DNA from: JBAPRR01 sp049281195
Lineage (GTDB): Bacteria; Actinomycetota; Acidimicrobiia; Acidimicrobiales; CAVXTF01
Reading direction: 5' to 3'
DNA: 23,808 nt
Assembly: GCA_049281195.1 (NCBI GenBank)
Contig: JBAPRR010000061.1
Span: 1 to 23,808, forward strand
Every line of letters begins with the position of its first letter. Position 1 is the first letter of the stretch. Made by a program: the position numbers and the translations under genes. Shown here one piece after another: positions 22,177 through 23,808 of the stretch. Under the pieces are notes generated by a model. The model saw only the letters and a program-made list of their open reading frames with translations, was not told the origin of the DNA and made no database searches.

Positions 22177-23076
22177 ATGAAACGCCTCGAAGGCCGCGTG
22201 GCCGTCGTCACCGGTGGGGCGGGCGGCATCGGACACGCTCTCGGGTCCGCCTTCGGACGAAACGGGATGAAGGTCGTTCTCGCCGACCTTGGAGGCGACA
22301 GGCTCGACGAAGCCGTCGAGGATCTCCGTCGAGACGGAATCGATACAGAGGGCGTGGCCACTGATGTCGCAGACTCCGACTCGGTCTCGGCATTGCGCGA
22401 TGCCACCCTCGAGCGCTTCGGCGCCGTGCACGTGGTCTGCAACAACGCCGGGATCGGTGCAGGCGCAGAAGGCCCGATGTGGGAACACGAGCAGAAGGAC
22501 TGGGAGTGGGCTCTGGCGGTCAACGTGTGGGGCGTGATCAACGGCATAAACGCATTCGTCCCCACCCTGCTTGCTCAAGACGACGAAGGGCACGTGATCA
22601 ACACCTCGTCGGGAAACGGCGGCGTCTCGCCGCTTCCGAACACGCCCCAGTACGCGGTGACCAAGGCCGCCGTCGTGACTCTCACCGAATGCCTACACGC
22701 ACAACTCGCCGCGGTGACCGACAAGGTGAAGGCCTCGGTTCTCTTCCCTGGGCCGAACATGCTCCGCACCGGGCTATTCGAGTCATGGCGTTTCAGGCCT
22801 GAGCGTTTCGCCAAGACCCGGCCACGCAAAACGCCTTATGTGACCGTCGAGGCTCTCGAGGAGCAGATGCGCGCTGCGGGTGTCGAACCCAATTACACAG
22901 AGCCAGAAGAAGTTGCCGCGCAGGTCATCGAAGGCCTGAGGTCGGACGCGTTCTGGATACTTCCGAAGAGCGACCACATCGACCACATGATCCGAGTCAG
23001 GTCAGAGTCGATGCTCGCCCGAGACGAACCCACCTACCTCGATTCCATTCCTGGAAGGGGAGGAGCGAAGAAATGA
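22177..23076 (+). CDS. Short-chain dehydrogenase/reductase
   Basis: This 299-residue classical SDR has the cofactor motif TGGAGGIG (12-19), LADLGGD (36-42) with an acidic residue that favours NAD(H), NNAG (89-92), NTSSGNGG with the active-site serine (144-145) and the YAVTK pair Tyr159/Lys163. It is about 50 residues longer than FabG-type members, with an insert after the catalytic helix (FESWRFRPERFAKTRPRKTP region). This is usual for SDRs in actinobacterial sterol, terpenoid or aromatic degradation clusters. The start is one base after the decarboxylase stop; the open frame further upstream is not used. Its TGA overlaps the ATG of the next amidohydrolase. The likely role is oxidation or reduction of a ring or side-chain alcohol/ketone of the pathway substrate. 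Confidence 0.9.
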   Translation: MKRLEGRVAVVTGGAGGIGHALGSAFGRNGMKVVLADLGGDRLDEAVEDLRRDGIDTEGVATDVADSDSVSALRDATLERFGAVHVVCNNAGIGAGAEGPMWEHEQKDWEWALAVNVWGVINGINAFVPTLLAQDDEGHVINTSSGNGGVSPLPNTPQYAVTKAAVVTLTECLHAQLAAVTDKVKASVLFPGPNMLRTGLFESWRFRPERFAKTRPRKTPYVTVEALEEQMRAAGVEPNYTEPEEVAAQVIEGLRSDAFWILPKSDHIDHMIRVRSESMLARDEPTYLDSIPGRGGAKK

Positions 23077-23808
23077 CCGGCTCCAAGCCGTACACCGTCA
23101 TCTCCGCCGACAGCCACGCCGGTCTGCCGACCGAGCTGTATCGCGAATACCTGGAGAAAAAGTACTGGCCGGCATTCGACGTGTTCATGGCCGGCAGACC
23201 GCAGGCTTTAGAGGACATTCGCCGCTCCGGGGTCTCTGACGCGAAGTTCGCCAAGCAGTGGTACGAGGAGCACCAGGAAGGTCTCGAGGGCGGCTGGGAC
23301 GCGACGCGGCGAAACAAGGAAATGGACGCCGACGGCATCGCAGCCGAGGTCATCTTTCCGGACGCCGACGCAGTCGAGAGTCGCACGTGCGCTCCGTTCG
23401 GCACGGGGCTCGGACTCTCTGGCGATCACGACCCCGAGCTCGGTCTCGCCGGTGCACGCGCCCACAACAGGTGGCTGGCAGAGATGTGTGCCGACTCACC
23501 AGAGCGGCGTAAGGGCGTCGCTCTGGTCCAGATCACAGCTCCACTCGAAGAAGTGCTCGCGGAGATCCGCCGCTCGAAGGAATCCGGCCTCTCCGCTGTG
23601 ATGATCCCCGCGATGTGGATGAGCCAGGCTCCGTATCACGACCGGAGCTACGACCCTGTATGGCAGCTGTGCCAGGACCTTCAGATGCCGATCGTCACGC
23701 ACTCCGGTCCCGCCGACAAAGAGGCTTACGACAATCATCTCGGCATCTACGTGACCGAGGTCGTGTGGTGGCCGGCGCGGCCGCTTTGGTTCATGTTGTG
23801 GTCTGGCG
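23073..23808 (+). CDS. Second amidohydrolase-2 family protein (partial)
   Basis: The first 245 residues are visible; the gene runs off the right edge. It belongs to the same family as the first operon gene: VISADSHAGLP (Asp13, His15), EVIFPDAD near 92-99, HNRWLAEMCADSPERRKG at 131-148 and MPIVTHSGP with His210. AHNRWLA and EVIFP are shared with the first paralogue, so the two probably arose by duplication, but the overall sequence has diverged enough to expect different substrates or heterodimer formation. Its start overlaps the SDR stop (ATGA) and is preceded by GGGGAGGAG. The second half, including the metal-binding aspartate, lies outside the window. Confidence 0.86.
   Translation, partial: MTGSKPYTVISADSHAGLPTELYREYLEKKYWPAFDVFMAGRPQALEDIRRSGVSDAKFAKQWYEEHQEGLEGGWDATRRNKEMDADGIAAEVIFPDADAVESRTCAPFGTGLGLSGDHDPELGLAGARAHNRWLAEMCADSPERRKGVALVQITAPLEEVLAEIRRSKESGLSAVMIPAMWMSQAPYHDRSYDPVWQLCQDLQMPIVTHSGPADKEAYDNHLGIYVTEVVWWPARPLWFMLWSG

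Overview
The window is GC-rich, densely packed bacterial DNA with many GTG/TTG starts, 4-base stop/start overlaps and several probable leaderless genes. It looks like an actinobacterium. The closest hint within that phylum is a secreted protein of tandem GYW repeats ending in a CHAP hydrolase, a type I associate with Acidimicrobiia, next to an Rpf-type muralytic enzyme. The class assignment is inference from gene content; no rRNA or tRNA gene was seen.

Layout. (1) Positions 1-3881: sugar phosphate block with the end of glucose-6-phosphate isomerase, 6-phosphogluconolactonase, ribose-5-phosphate isomerase A (opposite strand), glucose-6-phosphate dehydrogenase and a HAD phosphatase. Together these cover the oxidative pentose phosphate entry except gnd. 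(2) 3882-8622: cell envelope and housekeeping genes: GYW-repeat/CHAP protein, aldose 1-epimerase, SurE nucleotidase, then a 567-base gene-poor leader and an Rpf-like protein. (3) 8644-10391: nitrilase-family amidase coupled to an alpha/beta hydrolase; the nitrilase start codon lies inside a 76-base near-palindrome. (4) 10483-13168: aquaporin, a small protein with a DGYHR motif, a cysteine-free Rrf2 regulator with a candidate operator, and ArfB. (5) 13165-17431: FAH-family hydrolase divergent from an SDR/crotonase pair, then a methyltransferase fused to a Mug-type DNA glycosylase and a small alpha/beta hydrolase. (6) 17457-19438: threonine dehydratase and 3-methyladenine DNA glycosylase I. (7) 19478-23808: a TetR regulator divergent from a tightly overlapped operon (amidohydrolase, acetoacetate decarboxylase-like enzyme, SDR, second amidohydrolase cut by the window edge). 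A consensus-like promoter there is overlapped by two tandem 15-bp palindromes.

The strongest candidates for something new are the TetR-controlled operon, whose substrate I cannot name; the quasi-palindrome that could fold over the nitrilase start; and the methyltransferase-DNA glycosylase fusion. A recurrent -10-like TANNNT placed 5-8 bases before start codons suggests leaderless transcription of at least six genes. I saw no CRISPR array, complete insertion sequence, prophage or replication origin.
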